Both the position numbers and the translations under genes were made by a program. A stretch of DNA of 64,000 nt from Nitrospina sp. (lineage in GTDB: Bacteria; Nitrospinota; Nitrospinia; Nitrospinales; VA-1), in assembly GCA_018653085.1 (NCBI GenBank), contig JABIAY010000075.1:1-64000 (forward strand). The letters are read 5' to 3'. This document shows, piece by piece, positions 26,228-35,367 of the stretch. The notes beneath the pieces were generated by a model that had not been told where the DNA came from, made no database searches, and worked only from the letters and a program-made list of their open reading frames with translations. Within the stretch, counting starts at the first letter, position 1. Each line of letters starts with the position of its first letter.

Positions 26228-28207
26228 TCACCTGCCCTTCCTCAATTTGACCATGGAAGGGTTATCGGTAGAAATACCAGAAAGGAAATTCTTGTTTATG
26301 ACCTTTCTCAACGAAATATATTTAGCCATAGGCCTACCCTTTGCCAGGGAAAACAAGTTAGATATTTTCCAGACCAAATACTCTAGCAAAATATTAACGC
26401 CGTATTTAACACCATGTTTTCTAATTACGTTCACCCAAACAAGAACAACTGAAAGGAACCTGAGTCTCCAAAAAAAACGAGGATAATAAATTGGAATGTA
26501 ACGAAGCATGTCTTTACGAAAAAACAACAAAAACAGGGATATCTGGTTAATTATAGCACTGGGTTCATTTTTTTCATGGCCCTCCATACCTGCATCCTGG
26601 CCTTTGACCAGGCCACTCTGGTAATTACTTTCACCTTTCATCACTTCAATTTGTTCCATTGCTCTTTGAGGATAGGCAAAATAACCGCTATCCCTTTTTA
26701 CAGCACTCCCTTGTAATTTTCTTAGAACTGGCAGACCATGTGCCTCGCCTACAACATTTTGATAGCTTCGAACTCCCCATTTTTCGATAAACGCATTTCG
26801 GGTTCTGTTTTGTATATCAAAATACCATTTTTCCAGGAGAAGCCTGGGGTAACCAGTGAAATTAATATAGCTCTCTCCATCTCTGGCATCGCGGTCGGAT
26901 ATTTGCAGTAAATATTTTTCTTCGTCCTCAATGGATGGCCCTATTAACCCCTTTCTCCGAGCATACTCATATAATGGAGTGCCAGGAAGGGCTTGTGCAA
27001 AGTTTAGACCCAACTTGTTTGGGTCAGTATATTCAGAGTTTTGCGCATAAAAACTGGCAAACGCCATAGTTTCCTCAATAGTTTCTTGAGACTCACCTGG
27101 CATTCCCAAAACAAGTTGCAAACAAGTATGAATTCCATTGGCAGGCAACCATTTCACGACATTTTTATTTTGCTCAACGGTCGTCACCTTCCCCATAACA
27201 TCCAGCATTTTTTGACTGCCACTTTCCATCCCAAAATACATGGAAGAACAACCTGCACCCTTCATCTTCTTTGTCCACTCCAGAGAAATAGTAGACACTC
27301 TCATTCCACTCACCCGCCAAACCAAATCTCGTTTCTTAATCTCGTCTAGAAATTCTGCGAGCCATTTATGATCAGAGCCAAAATTTTCATCTCCAAAATC
27401 TATAAAACCCACGTTGTATTTAGCAATAAAAAAATCGATCCGCTCCATCAAAGTTGGAACCGGAATATAACGAATACCCGGGTCCCAGCGATGGCAAAAC
27501 GTGCATTTGGCCACACACCCTTTGCTCGCAACCATTGTGGCGATGGACTTACCTTTTTTTTGAGGTTTGTCAGATCGCGAATCTTTCGAAAAGCTAATAC
27601 CATACAGGGGGGAGCTTTCTTTTGGACGGATGAAAAATTCCATCTGGTTAAGGTCTTCCAGAATGGACCAATCAATATTATAGACCTGATGAACTTCCAC
27701 TGGTTCAGCATAGGGGGTTACAATCAGATTTCCATCATCGCTTAAAAAAGCCAAGCCATTAACATTTTCGAAGTCGGCTTTAACTTTTGTTCTTAACCAG
27801 CAATTGACAAAACCAACCATTGTTTTTTCGCCTTCACCGGTGCAAACAAAATCTATACCAGTTTTATGGAGCAGGACTTCGGCTGATGCCCCCAGGTTTC
27901 CCCCCATGATAATAGTAATATCGGGAAGGCTCTTTTTTAAGTCTAAAGAAAGTTTTTTAGTGTACCCGTATGCGGTCGAAACCACTGCACTGATGGCAAG
28001 AATATCCGGATTTTCATCCTTTATATGCGCAATAACCTGATCATACTCAGGGCGAAGCAAATCAATATTATAAAAGTGGGTATTTTCATAACCCTCTCTT
28101 TTAAGAGCACTGATTATTGACAAGCTACCAATTGGAGGGAACGAGTCCGGTTCCGGCCTGATCGGAGTTGTCACAAATAAAATTTTTGGGTTTACATGGT
28201 CTCGCAT
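26228..28207 (-). CDS. B12-binding domain radical SAM protein
   Basis: The 659-residue protein has an N-terminal cobalamin-binding domain (about 1-160: ILFVTTPIRPEPDSFPPIGSLSIISALKREGYEN, PDILAISAVVSTAYGYTKKL). The radical SAM motif CVAKCTFC (MVASKGCVAKCTFCHRWDPG) lies near residue 235. The core continues with YFGMESGSQKMLDVMGK. The C-terminal extension of about 200 residues is unassigned and includes a hydrophobic stretch (LLFFRKDMLRYIPIYYPRFFWRL). Many such enzymes methylate carbons. The substrate is unknown; a lipid carrier or sugar is likely from context. Confidence 0.87.
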   Translation of the reverse strand: MRDHVNPKILFVTTPIRPEPDSFPPIGSLSIISALKREGYENTHFYNIDLLRPEYDQVIAHIKDENPDILAISAVVSTAYGYTKKLSLDLKKSLPDITIIMGGNLGASAEVLLHKTGIDFVCTGEGEKTMVGFVNCWLRTKVKADFENVNGLAFLSDDGNLIVTPYAEPVEVHQVYNIDWSILEDLNQMEFFIRPKESSPLYGISFSKDSRSDKPQKKGKSIATMVASKGCVAKCTFCHRWDPGIRYIPVPTLMERIDFFIAKYNVGFIDFGDENFGSDHKWLAEFLDEIKKRDLVWRVSGMRVSTISLEWTKKMKGAGCSSMYFGMESGSQKMLDVMGKVTTVEQNKNVVKWLPANGIHTCLQLVLGMPGESQETIEETMAFASFYAQNSEYTDPNKLGLNFAQALPGTPLYEYARRKGLIGPSIEDEEKYLLQISDRDARDGESYINFTGYPRLLLEKWYFDIQNRTRNAFIEKWGVRSYQNVVGEAHGLPVLRKLQGSAVKRDSGYFAYPQRAMEQIEVMKGESNYQSGLVKGQDAGMEGHEKNEPSAIINQISLFLLFFRKDMLRYIPIYYPRFFWRLRFLSVVLVWVNVIRKHGVKYGVNILLEYLVWKISNLFSLAKGRPMAKYISLRKVINKNFLSGISTDNPSMVKLRKGR

Positions 28208-28607
28208 TTAATTCCCACTAAAAATCAATTCAAAAATCTGAATCAAACCCTCAAACCTCTTTCGTTGCCAAAAATCTTTCCAAAATACTCAATATTTGGA
28301 GGCACTAATTTCAAATAGTTTTAAACCTGACCATTACCCTCCGGCCTGTCTTTTTAATCAGGCAGACTCATTTTCTTATGTTAGCGTAACTTATAAATTC
28401 TGATTAACAATAAAATTGCGAGTGGCGTAGGGACTCGAATTAAACAAATAAAGGTGAAAGCTCAAACAATTAACATGCCGGGCATTTTCCAATTACCTTA
28501 AACACAATTTAAGTTGCGGGCTCGGTCCCAAGAAGAAAGAATTCTTATAAGATTCTCAACTTCAACCCAGTCTTATCAGGATTTAACGGAGGTGTCTACC
28601 ATAAGGT
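28208..28607. other. intergenic spacer, nothing recognised
   Basis: The 400-base AT-rich gap lies between two minus-strand genes. I see no coding frame with protein-like composition, no tRNA and no convincing terminator. It probably holds the promoter of the B12-binding radical SAM gene. Confidence 0.4.
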
Positions 28608-30359
28608 TTAGGCTTTGCTGGCTTTTAATATTTCTCCCTTCCACTCGCCAATCCATTTCTCGCTGGTATGAGCAAATTGGCGACAGAACTTATTTTTTGC
28701 TTCCTGAACTTCGGGAGACATCCACCACGACAGAGGATCCTGATAAATTTCATTCACCTTAGCGGCGGCAGATTCGGGACTTTCATGGAAAATGCCAGAT
28801 CGTCGTAAATCATCAAAATAAGGTTGAGCCAAAGATCGCAATTCATTTTGCTCAGGATCCCAGAAAAGAAGCGTGGGATAATTTGCTGCAAAGGTTTCCA
28901 GGTAAGTCGTAGAATTATAGGTTGATATACACAATCGGCTTCGATTGAGGTCAAAGAACATAGGTTTTTTTCCTCGATAAACTTTTAGCGAAGGGAACAC
29001 ATCCGCTAATCTCTTTACCTCATTCCAGCCCAAATCAATAGGATTGCACCTCATCGATAACAGTCTGCGGGCTTCTGGAGAAATTGCGGCAACAAATCGC
29101 TCCTGTTCTTTAAGATAATCAGGCATTCTGGGAACAGTCATCATCATATAAGAATATCGAGTACGGGACAATCCTAACCAAAGAATTCCGCCCTTCGGAT
29201 CAACGCGTATTTTTTTCTTTATGCCTGCCAATTTTCCAGATGATAGTGGAATGGCCTTTGGTTGATCTTCTGGCTTCCACCCCCATGAAAAATATTTATC
29301 AAAAATATGAAATTCGTGTCTCTCCAGCCACGACCAGCGATGCATTCCATATCCCCCTCCATATTGACTGCCTATTATCTTGACCCCCCTTTCAGCCTGA
29401 CTGGCTGACCAGAATTTAAACCCTTCATTGGCCGGCCCAAAGGTGCTTAGAATAATTTTTGGGTTTCCTGGAAATGCTTTTAGTGATTTTTCAAGGATTT
29501 CGGCAAACGATTCCAAATAACCGGTAGGAAATTGCGTGGGAAGGAGTTTTCCCAACAAAACTTCAAACTGATTTTTTCCGGCAGTTAACTTCAACTTTTC
29601 GCGCAACCCCCAGTTCACAGGGCTCTCATGAACATCAACTTTGGGACCAAGAAGCCAGGGAATTTGGCCAACGGAGAGTTGCAATTTTGCCAAGTCCCAC
29701 GGGTTCAAGTAACTGGAAACAATAACGACACGATTCCAGCAACTTGGAAGCCGCCGGGAATACCACCCAAGCAACTTTTTTGCGGTACTTTTTATATAAT
29801 CTGCTTGATATGAAAACGCTTCTTCATCAAATAAATTATGGAGATTCGGTATATTTTTTATCTCATAAGGGATGGTCCCCATTGATTTTACTAATCTGCT
29901 TAACAAGCGATGATTCCAGACATCCCCAGTAGCCAGTTTTCGGCAGTGGAGATAGTCTCTTGGCACAATATCACCAGCCCCGTCAGGCGCAATCCAGGTG
30001 TTAGTAACCAGCCCCGATTCTTCAACAGATTTCAGCAAAATAAATTTTTCATAAAGATCACCTATAAAGAAACTCAACCAGGGACCCACCAAAGTGCGCC
30101 AGAATCTCAACGAATGATTTTTGGAATGGGCTTCATTTAGAGCCGCCGTCAGAGAGGACAAAGAACGTTCATACACTTCATCTAAATACCTGTAGTCCTT
30201 ATACATTCTAGCCCGATCAACCCAAGGATGAGTTGTCATCTCAAAATCCAGTTTAGACCAAATATGTCTTTTCTCATAAGCCGTGCACCATTCCCCGAGA
30301 AAACAAATTTTTTCTTCTGCTTTCCAAAACCTTTGATCTGAAGTTGTAGCCAAAAACAT
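28608..30359 (-). CDS. LIC12162 family transferase
   Basis: The 583-residue protein opens MFLATTSDQRFWKAEEKICFLGEWCTAYEKR, which is the recognisable start of the LIC12162 family first noted in Leptospira nonulosonate-type loci. Further blocks include FIGDLYEKF, SQYGGGYGMHRW, HEFHIFDKYFSWGW and YNSTTYLETFAANYPTLLFWDPEQNELR. The last resembles the acceptor/nucleotide-sugar region of GT-B enzymes. It is assumed to be a glycosyltransferase that handles nonulosonate-like sugars; the activity is not established by sequence. The context with NeuB- and PseG-type genes supports that view. Confidence 0.8.
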   Translation of the reverse strand: MFLATTSDQRFWKAEEKICFLGEWCTAYEKRHIWSKLDFEMTTHPWVDRARMYKDYRYLDEVYERSLSSLTAALNEAHSKNHSLRFWRTLVGPWLSFFIGDLYEKFILLKSVEESGLVTNTWIAPDGAGDIVPRDYLHCRKLATGDVWNHRLLSRLVKSMGTIPYEIKNIPNLHNLFDEEAFSYQADYIKSTAKKLLGWYSRRLPSCWNRVVIVSSYLNPWDLAKLQLSVGQIPWLLGPKVDVHESPVNWGLREKLKLTAGKNQFEVLLGKLLPTQFPTGYLESFAEILEKSLKAFPGNPKIILSTFGPANEGFKFWSASQAERGVKIIGSQYGGGYGMHRWSWLERHEFHIFDKYFSWGWKPEDQPKAIPLSSGKLAGIKKKIRVDPKGGILWLGLSRTRYSYMMMTVPRMPDYLKEQERFVAAISPEARRLLSMRCNPIDLGWNEVKRLADVFPSLKVYRGKKPMFFDLNRSRLCISTYNSTTYLETFAANYPTLLFWDPEQNELRSLAQPYFDDLRRSGIFHESPESAAAKVNEIYQDPLSWWMSPEVQEAKNKFCRQFAHTSEKWIGEWKGEILKASKA

Positions 30360-30463
30360 AATAATATATTGAGGTTAAAGGGATTTTGTTCCGGAATACG
30401 CCACTAACTTAATAAAATTCAGCTGCAGGGGAGGGGTAATTACAGAAATAAAAGATCAGAAAA

Positions 30464-31639
30464 TCAAAATTCCTGCAGGGCCTTAAATTTTTCATTAATG
30501 ATTTCTTTCATCGGCTGGAGCATTGTTTGAGCAATTAATTTATTACCCTCTGACGTAAGGTGCATCTTATCCGTGAATAGTTTGAATTTTGCTTTATAGT
30601 CATTATTCAGTTTTTCAAATTCCACACTCACATCAATCAAAGGAATATTGTTTTTGTGGGCCAGGTCTGTTTGAATCCTCCTGATATTTTTCAAAAACAG
30701 GACAACACCATCCCACCGGCCAGCCATATTCAGGTCCTTGTCTGAAAAGTTCTTTATTTCTTGTGTTGCATTTTCAAATTCTGGGGCAGGGAAAATGATG
30801 ATCGCAGGTATTACCCCATCTGCTTTTGCAAGGGTAATCAATTCCTGGATATTGCTTTCATATTCCTCCTGCCAACCATTTTTACCTGCTACAGTTATAT
30901 ACCTTTTTTTCGCTTCTTCAGTGGGGCCCTGCGCTATGGTCCGGTTGTACTGACTAAAACGGTAATACAATCTTGTGCCCGCCCAGATCAGAGCAAAATC
31001 AGCAAAAGGAACTTTACCCATTTTCATTTGTGAAGTGAATGCATGCCCATGGGGGTCCTTGGGTTTCCAGTAGGAATACATGAACTCTTCATAATCATTC
31101 CAACCTGAATAAATCGTGATTATATCAGGATCAAAATCTCTGACTAAATGCTTGTAATTAAGGAGCAAGTGAATACTACGGTATCCATTTACCCCATTAT
31201 TAATCACCCGTATTTGGGGCTCACCAATCATGTCTTCTAACTGCTGAGGATAGGTCCCAGCGTTAGATGTTTCTGCGCTAAAAGTGGTACTACCCCCGAA
31301 AGAGAATATTCTCACTTCACCCTCAGGTTTTTCTTTAGGCAGGTCACTGCTATAGCGAAATCCATTACTGTCTGTTTGAACGTCGTACCACGTCTTGAAT
31401 CTGGGTGCGTTGGATACCTTTTGGCGGCTTTCCCTTTTAACATTTATATTAGGAGCCTGCAAAAAACCCATGTTTGGGTCCTCTACGTAATACCAATGGT
31501 GGTGCGGTCTGGAATAAAATGTTTCCCCATTTTTCTTTACGAAATAATAAACAGGAACAGCAAGTAAAAACTCGCATAAAGCGAGCCCTAAAATGCTAGC
31601 AACGAAGACTAGCCCGATTTTTTGCAGTTTATCTTTCAT
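30464..31639 (-). CDS. membrane-anchored SGNH/GDSL hydrolase-like protein
   Basis: The ORF opens at 31675, but the Met at 31639 (MKDKLQKIGLVFVASILGLALCEFLLAVPVYYF) gives a clean N-terminal signal anchor and is preferred. The SGNH pattern follows: IFSFGGSTTFSAET (block I Ser), GVNGYRSIHLLLNY (block II), ITIYSGWNDYEEF (block III Asn) and FTDKMHLTSEGNKLIAQTM (block V Asp/His). The catalytic domain would lie outside the membrane. It may add or remove acyl groups on the exported glycan. It lies 54 bases downstream of the radical SAM gene end and about 100 bases upstream of the LIC12162 gene. Confidence 0.85.
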   Translation of the reverse strand: MKDKLQKIGLVFVASILGLALCEFLLAVPVYYFVKKNGETFYSRPHHHWYYVEDPNMGFLQAPNINVKRESRQKVSNAPRFKTWYDVQTDSNGFRYSSDLPKEKPEGEVRIFSFGGSTTFSAETSNAGTYPQQLEDMIGEPQIRVINNGVNGYRSIHLLLNYKHLVRDFDPDIITIYSGWNDYEEFMYSYWKPKDPHGHAFTSQMKMGKVPFADFALIWAGTRLYYRFSQYNRTIAQGPTEEAKKRYITVAGKNGWQEEYESNIQELITLAKADGVIPAIIIFPAPEFENATQEIKNFSDKDLNMAGRWDGVVLFLKNIRRIQTDLAHKNNIPLIDVSVEFEKLNNDYKAKFKLFTDKMHLTSEGNKLIAQTMLQPMKEIINEKFKALQEF

Positions 31640-31729
31640 ACAGGGATTATTGTAGGTTCGCTTGAGTCCCCTCAATTCTCAATCATCTGGGGAAAGCGGT
31701 TGTTATTTTGAATTAAATTATGAAAGGCC

Positions 31730-32743
31730 TCATTGAGGAGCCCTATAAAAACTTTTGGAGCAGGCATTACAGGGTGAGAGACTATAAGTGCCTTCTGCAA
31801 ACTCTTTCCTCAGGCTTCGAAGTTGTTTTCCGTTAAAAATTTCTTTTAATGGTGTTGAATTAATATTCCCCACAACAACTCCATACCCGTAAAAATTACA
31901 GCACGGCAGAACGTCTCCGTCCGCCCGAATGATCAGTTTCCTCCATGGTTCATTGCAGGCAAAGTCGGTTACCTGAATTGATTTCTCGGGAATCAAATCG
32001 GTATTGTGGTCATAATAAGCAGAAAACCCCTGGATTTCTATGTAATCGACCAAGGGAGAAAATTTTTCCACGAACAAGTCGCGCTCATGAGCATTTAATT
32101 GGCTGTTTACAAAGCTTGCGCGGATGGCAGGTAAAACCAGACCCATGGAATTTTTATACTCCACCAAGGCTTCCAGGTTCTTCACCACACGGGCAAAGTC
32201 TCCGCCAGGCCTTACTTTGTCATACGTTTCAGAAGTCGCCGCATCTATAGAAAAAAGAATGCGTGTGAGCCCTGCGCTGACAAGTTCTTTTGCTAAATCC
32301 AAGGTGAGAAAGGTCCCATTAGTGGTGATGAACAAGTCCATGAATTGATGCTCTTTGGCATACGCAATCCTTTCGGGAAGATCTGGAACGATCAGAGGTT
32401 CATCATTGACGCAAAAAGAAATGGATGGACAATTGTTTTTTTCGCCCTCTTCGATGATTTGGTTAAACAGAGAGCGGGGCATAATTTTCACATCTGGATC
32501 GAACTTCTTTTTTTCCTCAGGAAAGCCATGAATGCAGGAAGGACATTTCAAATTACAGCTGTATGACTGTTCCAGCATAAGATAGAGGGGGAACTCCGGT
32601 TCATACTTGTATTCGCCCGCAAGTTTATAGTTTTCCCTGTATGTTCGATAGCGCTCCCCGTACAAACTCAACAGGGTTCTTTCTGTGGCCTCGAGGTTAT
32701 TATCGTAGGTATTTAGTAGCTGGTCTTGAGAGAGCATCTTCAC
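31730..32743 (-). CDS. radical SAM/SPASM domain protein
   Basis: The 337-residue protein has the radical SAM motif CNLKCPSC (QSYSCNLKCPSCIHGFP) near residue 65. The core includes ISFCVNDEPLI and LFITTNGTFLT. A SPASM tail has CNEPWRKLIIRADGDVLPCCNFYG and SPCNACSK for auxiliary clusters. Its start overlaps the end of the neighbouring radical SAM gene by four bases (ATGA-type overlap), implying translational coupling. The pair is likely a two-enzyme unit. The substrate is unknown, probably a sugar or glycan intermediate as no precursor peptide gene is visible. Confidence 0.88.
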   Translation of the reverse strand: MKMLSQDQLLNTYDNNLEATERTLLSLYGERYRTYRENYKLAGEYKYEPEFPLYLMLEQSYSCNLKCPSCIHGFPEEKKKFDPDVKIMPRSLFNQIIEEGEKNNCPSISFCVNDEPLIVPDLPERIAYAKEHQFMDLFITTNGTFLTLDLAKELVSAGLTRILFSIDAATSETYDKVRPGGDFARVVKNLEALVEYKNSMGLVLPAIRASFVNSQLNAHERDLFVEKFSPLVDYIEIQGFSAYYDHNTDLIPEKSIQVTDFACNEPWRKLIIRADGDVLPCCNFYGYGVVVGNINSTPLKEIFNGKQLRSLRKEFAEGTYSLSPCNACSKSFYRAPQ

Positions 32744-33882
32744 TCGTCTCCAGAAGGGCTGGACACGAAGGCTTTAGGCCGTCTCCCGCTTTGCGAAACC
32801 ACTTGTCCATCCTCAACCACATCAAGAATTCCTTTAAACTTTCCTACCTGCAGTTCCCGCCCATTTATTTTAATGGACCGTTCTTCCGTCAACACATTGT
32901 CCGTACAGAGATTGCAGGCAGCGTAATTTTTTAGTGCCGTTTGCTGCTTGAAAGCATTTCTTAAGGAACTAAAACTCTCTCCATGCCATATTTCATAAAG
33001 GCTTTGCTCGTTAGCATCTCCCATGACCTTTTTTCTGTCGTAATCAACCTTACATTGATGCACCTTTCCATCATGCGCAATCGTCATTCTTGCCCAAGGG
33101 GTGGGGCACAAGTACCCGGGGTCATGATTCATTTCCATGAGTTCCAAATCGCGTGCTTCATCGGCAATACAGTTGACGCGGTCAGCGATATTCTCCCACG
33201 CTTCTAAAAAGGCATCTGGATCATTTTTGATAGCAGACAAAATGGATTGAACTCGTATCAAAGGTTTTTTCAAACCCCTTTTATCGCGATAATTTTTCAT
33301 GTGAGCAACTTTATCTACAGTTTCATGAAATTTTGCCGGAGCCCGGATTTTTTCATAAACCTCCCCTAGCCCATCTGCAGAAAAACTGATCCAATCCAAA
33401 CCCGCATCCACAAGTTGCTCTGCCAGCTCTGAGGTCAGCAATTCACCATTTGACAACATTGCCACCTCTTTGACCCCAGACTCTTTCGCATATTTGACCA
33501 TATCAAGAATCCGGTTATTCAACAGAGGTTCCCCCCGCCAGCTAATTTTCACTGAGTAGGATTTCCCCTCGATGGCCTGATCAATAATTCTTTTATAAAG
33601 ATCAAATTTCATGATCCCTTTCTTCCCAGGCTCCAGATAAGTCGTGTAACACATGGGACATTTCATCTGACAATTGCTGGCGGATTCAATATCAATATGG
33701 GTAGGAAAGCGAGGCGTAATACAAAACTTAGGGAATACTCTGAATTTTACGCGGTCGATAAAGTGAGCAACAATATTCCCCTGCCGCAAAAAATAGACGA
33801 GTGGATTTCCGGATAACCTGAAGTATCCGGGTTCAAATATAAAATGTTTTTTTACAGTTTTCAGCCACTCAAAAATGTTCAT
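32740..33882 (-). CDS. radical SAM/SPASM domain protein
   Basis: The 380-residue protein has the cluster motif CQMKCPMC (ESASNCQMKCPMCYTTYL) near residue 75. The core segments VKISWRGEPLLN and VAMLSNGELLT are followed by a SPASM region with CPTPWARMTIAHDGKVHQCKVDYD and CNLCTD. It is the first gene of a translationally coupled pair with the next SPASM gene. Both resemble SPASM proteins in O-antigen or capsule loci that probably oxidise or epimerise sugars. A 190-base gap separates it from the metallo-hydrolase gene. Confidence 0.88.
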   Translation of the reverse strand: MNIFEWLKTVKKHFIFEPGYFRLSGNPLVYFLRQGNIVAHFIDRVKFRVFPKFCITPRFPTHIDIESASNCQMKCPMCYTTYLEPGKKGIMKFDLYKRIIDQAIEGKSYSVKISWRGEPLLNNRILDMVKYAKESGVKEVAMLSNGELLTSELAEQLVDAGLDWISFSADGLGEVYEKIRAPAKFHETVDKVAHMKNYRDKRGLKKPLIRVQSILSAIKNDPDAFLEAWENIADRVNCIADEARDLELMEMNHDPGYLCPTPWARMTIAHDGKVHQCKVDYDRKKVMGDANEQSLYEIWHGESFSSLRNAFKQQTALKNYAACNLCTDNVLTEERSIKINGRELQVGKFKGILDVVEDGQVVSQSGRRPKAFVSSPSGDE

Positions 33883-34073
33883 AGGTCAAACATAGCTTAA
33901 AAAATAAGGCTTGGCAGAGAAAATCAGCCAGAAAAGCTTACGATTAAGGATTATATCATACCTGACTACAAACCCTGACAGACACTAATATATCAAGAGT
34001 ACCAGGGTTGGTCTTAACCAAAACCCCCCACATTAATACCTCCAAATTATACCGTGTATTGTGATTTTAACGG

Positions 34074-35324
34074 CTATAAATGGAGGAAATTGAGGTAATT
34101 CTGCACTTCTTCATTAAATACATCCGGGTAGCGCCTTGTCATGAATTGAGAACCCACTTCTGCATTGCTCCAGTGATAGGTGCCTGTCAAGAGACCATAG
34201 AGATATTTCAAGTCGATATATATTTCAGACCGGGGAGCCATCTGGGGAGATTTTTCTTCAATCCTGCAAGCAGGGTTTTCTGCGTTACAATTCATCACGA
34301 ACCATTCTTCCTGCAACTTCAGACAAAACCAGTAATCTTCCTGATAGGTAAATTTTTTGACCGCATTTTTATATGCCGTGGACAACATCTCGCTAAACGG
34401 AATACTTAAAACATCCAAATCGTTAAAAAAGACCTCATAATGCATTGGCTTTTCACTTAAACCCAAAGTAAAGGCCTCTAATTCTTTAACATCGTAAGGA
34501 TCACTTCGCACAGCACTGGGTTGAAGAGATTTGGTATCGACCCAGGCATTTCCTCCATCCTGTAGAATCATGGCGGTTGAGTCGAACCCGCTTACTTCAA
34601 CAGCATCAGAGACCCCCCGGTAGGGGTTGAGATTATGCAAGTGGCCTCCAAGATAATATTTTCCAGCAAACGGAATCGTAGCTTCGGGCTCAAGCGCATC
34701 ACGAAGTTGCAAGTACCTGTCGAAGAATTGTTGCCTTTTCAGCGAAGCTTTTTCTATCAGCGTTGGACCAATGTCGTAGTAAGTATGTGGATAGGGGCCG
34801 GCCCCAGCATAAGGAAGAAGCGCTATTTGAATTGATGGGGCAATTTCATTGATTCGGTTAATCTGGCTCTCATTGAAAAAGTTGTCATTCATGTTCACCA
34901 CCGAGTGTCCGTTATGCTGGAGGACCAACGCGCTGTCCACATCAAACCATGCCCGTTCATTTGGTATGAGTGAAAGCCGAGTTCCCCCAATAGAGGATTC
35001 TGAAACGATCTCGTGCGGGATTTGGTCGATGCCCATTCTTTTGGCAAGCATATTTTTCTCAAAAGGGGCAACTATAATTTTCGTTTCCGGGTACTTCTTC
35101 AGATAGAGTTTTAAAAATTTTGGATCATAATGGTCTGGGTGGATATGTGAAATATAAATGAGGTCTGCCCGGCCAATTGTCTCAACCGGGTTTTCCATTC
35201 TAGGATAGTGGTACCAACTGCCATCGTACGCCCCATCTGAAAACCAGGGGTCACACAATATTTTCACATCTTGAGTCTCAAGAAGGACACAAGCAGAATA
35301 AATATATGTTATTTTTACGGACAT
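34074..35324 (-). CDS. metallo-beta-lactamase-fold hydrolase, CMP-NeuAc hydroxylase (CMAH)-like
   Basis: The 416-residue protein has an MBL fold with the HxHxDH metal motif at residues 60-65 (YISHIHPDHYDP), preceded by ILCDPWFSDGAYDGSW. A later stretch ALLPYAGAGPYPHTYYDIGPTL, followed by a region ending TIPFAGKYYLGGHLHNLNPYRG, is arranged like the MBL part of CMP-N-acetylneuraminate hydroxylase (CMAH), but the N-terminal Rieske domain of CMAH is absent. It lies 43 bases downstream of the neuB-type gene on the same strand. A role in modifying or processing a CMP-nonulosonate is an inference. UlaG-like lactonase activity is an alternative. Confidence 0.75.
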   Translation of the reverse strand: MSVKITYIYSACVLLETQDVKILCDPWFSDGAYDGSWYHYPRMENPVETIGRADLIYISHIHPDHYDPKFLKLYLKKYPETKIIVAPFEKNMLAKRMGIDQIPHEIVSESSIGGTRLSLIPNERAWFDVDSALVLQHNGHSVVNMNDNFFNESQINRINEIAPSIQIALLPYAGAGPYPHTYYDIGPTLIEKASLKRQQFFDRYLQLRDALEPEATIPFAGKYYLGGHLHNLNPYRGVSDAVEVSGFDSTAMILQDGGNAWVDTKSLQPSAVRSDPYDVKELEAFTLGLSEKPMHYEVFFNDLDVLSIPFSEMLSTAYKNAVKKFTYQEDYWFCLKLQEEWFVMNCNAENPACRIEEKSPQMAPRSEIYIDLKYLYGLLTGTYHWSNAEVGSQFMTRRYPDVFNEEVQNYLNFLHL

Positions 35325-35367
35325 CCCTCAACTTTCCTATTGCCAGGGGAACTTTGCCGGCCTCGGA

